From Candidatus Omnitrophota bacterium (GTDB taxonomy: Bacteria > Omnitrophota > Gorgyraeia > Zapsychrales > Fredricksoniimonadaceae): a stretch of 6,471 bases of DNA. The DNA lies in contig JAHFGE010000090.1 of NCBI GenBank assembly GCA_023247575.1, forward strand, positions 1-6,471. Reading direction: 5' to 3'. A model generated the notes under the pieces. The model did not search any database. It was not told the origin of the DNA and worked only from the letters and a program-made list of their open reading frames with translations. The position numbers and the translations under genes are program-made. Shown piece after piece: positions 4,870 through 6,471 of this stretch (positions within the stretch are counted from its first letter, which is position 1; each line of letters starts with the position of its first letter).

Positions 4870-5809
4870 AAGCCTCGATGATTTTTTGGACCAGCTCGTG
4901 GCGGACGGTGTCTGCGCTGGTCAAATGGATAAATTTGATTTCCGGCACATGTCCCAGCACTTTATACGCTTCGGCCAGACCATTGACTTCACTGGTGGGC
5001 AAATCACTCTGGGTCACATCCCCGTCGACCACAACTTTGGAATCAAACCCCATACGGGTTAAAAACATTTTCATCTGGTCGGGCCGGCAGTTCTGGGCCT
5101 CATCCAGAATCACAAAAGCTTCGTTGAGGGTACGGCCGCGCATAAAAGCCAGAGGGGCCACTTCAATAATACTCTGTTCGGTATAATGCTCCACCGTATC
5201 GGCCTCCATCATATCGTAGAGGGCATCATAAAGCGGCCGCAAGTAAGGCAGGACTTTTTCTTCCATGCTGCCGGGCAGAAAGCCCAAATTCTCCCCCGCC
5301 TCCACCGCCGGACGGGTCAGAATGATGCGCCGCACCAGGCCCTTTTTAAGCGCATTGACGGCCATGGCGATGGCCAAATAGGTTTTGCCGGTGCCGGCCG
5401 GGCCTATGCAAAAAACCAAATCGTGGTTCTTGATCGCCTCCACGTACTCAATCTGCCCCTTGGTTTTAGGAGTCACCACGCCTCCCTTGACGGAGACTTC
5501 AATCTTTTCCTTGGCCAGGCGTTTAAAATCAATGAATTTTTCTTTCTCGACGAGTCTTAAGGCATAAATAATATCGGCTTTTTTGACGTCTTTGCCTTTT
5601 TCGACAAAGGTCATCAAATAATTCAACAGCTCATTGGCATGATTGACCTGGGGCTGGGGGCCGGAAATTTTAATCCCGTCCTGGGAACGGATGATCTTGA
5701 TGCCCAGCTCTTTTTCGATGATTTTCAGGTTTTGATCGTAGCGGCCAAACAGAAGCTGCAGATCGCGGTTGTTATCGAATTGTAATTGGAATTCCATGAG
5801 GTTTGTCAT
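4844..5809 (-). CDS. phoH: PhoH-family ATPase
   Basis: This 321-residue protein is a complete PhoH/YbeZ-type P-loop ATPase, usual length about 320-350. An N-terminal KH-like region spans about 1-70. The ATPase part has Walker A GPAGTGKT (136-143), the family string LTRPAVEAGENLGFLPG (164-180), Walker B FVILDEAQN (232-240) and VDGDVTQSDLP (261-271), where many homologues have VTGD. It is cytosolic; partnership with YbeY in RNA processing is known from E. coli YbeZ-YbeY and fits the neighbour two genes downstream. ATG 5809 lies within GTCAT of the upstream repeat; ATG 5797 (MEFQLQFDN) is an alternative. No good Shine-Dalgarno precedes either. The stop overlaps the start of the 7TM-HD gene. Confidence 0.95.
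   Translation of the reverse strand: MTNLMEFQLQFDNNRDLQLLFGRYDQNLKIIEKELGIKIIRSQDGIKISGPQPQVNHANELLNYLMTFVEKGKDVKKADIIYALRLVEKEKFIDFKRLAKEKIEVSVKGGVVTPKTKGQIEYVEAIKNHDLVFCIGPAGTGKTYLAIAMAVNALKKGLVRRIILTRPAVEAGENLGFLPGSMEEKVLPYLRPLYDALYDMMEADTVEHYTEQSIIEVAPLAFMRGRTLNEAFVILDEAQNCRPDQMKMFLTRMGFDSKVVVDGDVTQSDLPTSEVNGLAEAYKVLGHVPEIKFIHLTSADTVRHELVQKIIEAYGQSTNGR
4873..4876 (-). promoter_or_regulatory. Shine-Dalgarno GAGG inside the phoH 3' end
   Basis: GAGG lies three bases before ATG 4869, within the coding region of phoH. It supports the chosen start and coupling of the 7TM-HD gene to phoH. Confidence 0.5.
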
Positions 5810-5886
5810 TCTGACCCCGCCATACAGTTTGGCGGGGGAAGAATCTTAATATGACTGAGATCCTTCGGCCGTTGCCTCAGGATGAC
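5805..5886. repeat. Two-hairpin repeat of a sister family, copy D (LysM gene to phoH)
   Basis: This 82-bp unit has the same layout as copies A-C, GTC-hairpin-linker-hairpin-GAC, but different stems. Hairpin 1 is ATTCT (5808-5812) with AGAAT (5840-5844), enclosing CCCCGCC (5815-5821) with GGCGGGG (5831-5837). Hairpin 2 is ATCCT (5860-5864) with AGGAT (5879-5883). Together with the next hairpin it fills the whole 95-bp gap, which contains no gene. Confidence 0.75.
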
Positions 5887-5908
5887 ACCGACATTACGTC
5901 GGTGTCAT
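5882..5908. repeat. Perfect 11-bp stem hairpin at the LysM gene stop codon
   Basis: ATGACACCGAC (5882-5892) pairs with GTCGGTGTCAT (5898-5908) around ATTAC. It shares its terminal ATGAC with copy D. The TGA stop of the LysM gene (5907-5905) is part of the stem. On the minus strand no T tract follows, so it is not a standard terminator for this operon; on the plus strand ATTTTCC follows, a poor match. It could act as a transcript 3'-end stabiliser. Confidence 0.7.
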
Positions 5909-6450
5909 TTTCCTTCTGGAATAGTCAAGACGGTCCTGGGCTTTAAATAATTAGGATTTTTGATTTTATCCTTATTAGCCTCGTAGATTTTGACCCACTT
6001 GCCATAGGATCCATAAAACTTTTTGGCAATCTTTTGTAACGTATCATCTTTTTGCACCGTGTAAGTCGTGGCCCTCGCCGCGGGTTGTTCAACCGCTGTA
6101 GTTGCAGGCCCCCCCGCCTGTGGCGGGGCAGTCACATCTTTATTGGGCGCTTCAGACGCCGGGGCCGGTACCGTCGGAGCTGGCCCCGACGGTACCGTCG
6201 GGGCTGGTGCAGATGCCTGAGCTGCCGGCGCTCCACTCTCGGGAGCGGGCTTGGTTATTTCGAGCACATAAATTTGACGGGTTTTCTTCTGCGGCTCGAT
6301 ATATTGAGGGGTTCCTGCTAAATAACCTGCATTACCAGAACCTTTTTCAATACCCACACGGTCTTTGGTCATCACATAGGTGCGGGCCTGAAGTCCACAA
6401 CCGGTGACAAAAGCCAGTAACGCCATACAACCTAAAAGTCTTAGTAGCAT
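5905..6450 (-). CDS. LysM-domain lipoprotein
   Basis: This 181-residue protein has a signal peptide with a lipobox V-T-G-C (C18), so it is probably a diacylated membrane lipoprotein. Residues 19-66 are a small region of unknown type. A Pro/Ala/Gly-rich linker spans about 68-127 and includes a doubled APTVP unit and PPQAGGP. A single LysM domain at about 129-178 (TYTVQKDDTLQKIAKKFYGSYGKWVKIYEANK...TVLTIP) ends the protein; LysM binds N-acetylglucosamine-containing glycans such as peptidoglycan. No enzyme domain is present, so a structural or anchoring role is likely. ATG 6450 is supported by AAGGAGAG just upstream. The linker is encoded in part by palindromic repeats, and the stop codon lies in a hairpin. 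It is the first gene of the cluster in the window and the promoter is probably beyond the right edge. Confidence 0.9.
   Translation of the reverse strand: MLLRLLGCMALLAFVTGCGLQARTYVMTKDRVGIEKGSGNAGYLAGTPQYIEPQKKTRQIYVLEITKPAPESGAPAAQASAPAPTVPSGPAPTVPAPASEAPNKDVTAPPQAGGPATTAVEQPAARATTYTVQKDDTLQKIAKKFYGSYGKWVKIYEANKDKIKNPNYLKPRTVLTIPEGK
6112..6128. repeat. GC hairpin in the LysM linker, same stem as in copy D
   Basis: CCCCGCC (6112-6118), loop TGT, GGCGGGG (6122-6128). Read in frame it encodes the PPQAG(G) part of the linker. The same 7-bp stem occurs at 5815-5837 inside copy D, about 280 bp away. Confidence 0.6.
6183..6204. repeat. Perfect 22-bp palindrome in the LysM linker, with a tandem partial copy
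   Basis: Both arms read GCCCCGACGGT inward with no loop. It lies in the doubled APTVP part of the linker. A second GGTACCGTCGG core occurs at 6166-6176, so the region also looks like a short tandem repeat of about 24-27 bp. Confidence 0.7.
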
Positions 6451-6454
6451 GTGT

Positions 6455-6462
6455 CTCTCCTT
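6455..6462 (-). promoter_or_regulatory. Strong Shine-Dalgarno of the LysM lipoprotein gene
   Basis: AAGGAGAG is read on the minus strand, with the AGGAG core six bases before ATG 6450. It is the best ribosome binding site in the window and fixes this start. Confidence 0.85.
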
Positions 6463-6471
6463 AGTCTTAAA

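Noticed and set aside
4878..5567. Several plus-strand frames opposite phoH
   Set aside because: PhoH is complete with Walker A and B motifs on the minus strand; the plus-strand frames have no family features.
5882..5908. Intrinsic terminator after the LysM gene
   Set aside because: The stem is good but no T tract follows on the minus strand, and the stem overlaps the stop codon and adjoins a repeat; kept as a repeat hairpin.

Overview
The window is 6.5 kb of bacterial chromosome with every recognisable gene on the minus strand. Read in the direction of transcription (right to left) the order is: a LysM lipoprotein, phoH, a PgpH-type 7TM-HD phosphodiesterase, ybeY, mreD, mrdA (PBP2). Beyond a short AT-rich gap lies the 5' part of a secreted protein with VGIGT repeats that runs off the left edge. 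No rRNA, tRNA, CRISPR array or transposase gene was seen. The phoH/7TM-HD/ybeY order, mreD-mrdA beside it, a VGIGT-repeat surface protein and many short palindromic repeats would fit an uncultured Gram-negative lineage such as Omnitrophota or a relative. That placement is inference from memory of similar genomes, not from a search.

The genes serve RNA handling and envelope growth. PhoH and YbeY are an ATPase and an RNase linked to rRNA maturation. The 7TM-HD protein probably hydrolyses c-di-AMP or a related dinucleotide. MreD and PBP2 belong to the elongasome that builds lateral-wall peptidoglycan, and the LysM lipoprotein probably binds that wall. mreB, mreC and rodA are not in the window. 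phoH and the 7TM-HD gene overlap by 26 bp. The other junctions in the cluster are short and filled with repeats.

The most striking feature is the density of palindromic repeats. Three copies (2842-2926, 3119-3182, 3411-3524) belong to one family: two consecutive hairpins bounded by GTC...GAC and joined by a CTAG-containing linker. Their stems differ by compensating base pairs. A fourth copy (5805-5886) has the same layout with different stems. One copy sits in frame inside ybeY and adds about 22 codons including the string SFPRKRESR. Another supplies the ybeY C-terminus and stop codon. Others provide or abut the start codons of ybeY, phoH and mreD and the stop codon of the LysM gene. Smaller palindromes sit in frame in mrdA (28 bp, perfect), in the linker of the LysM protein (22 bp, perfect, plus a GC hairpin) and in the N-terminal part of ybeY. 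A 170-bp MITE-like element with 26-bp perfect inverted ends fills the mreD-mrdA gap. Genes preceded by repeats lack an obvious Shine-Dalgarno sequence, whereas the two not preceded by repeats have one.
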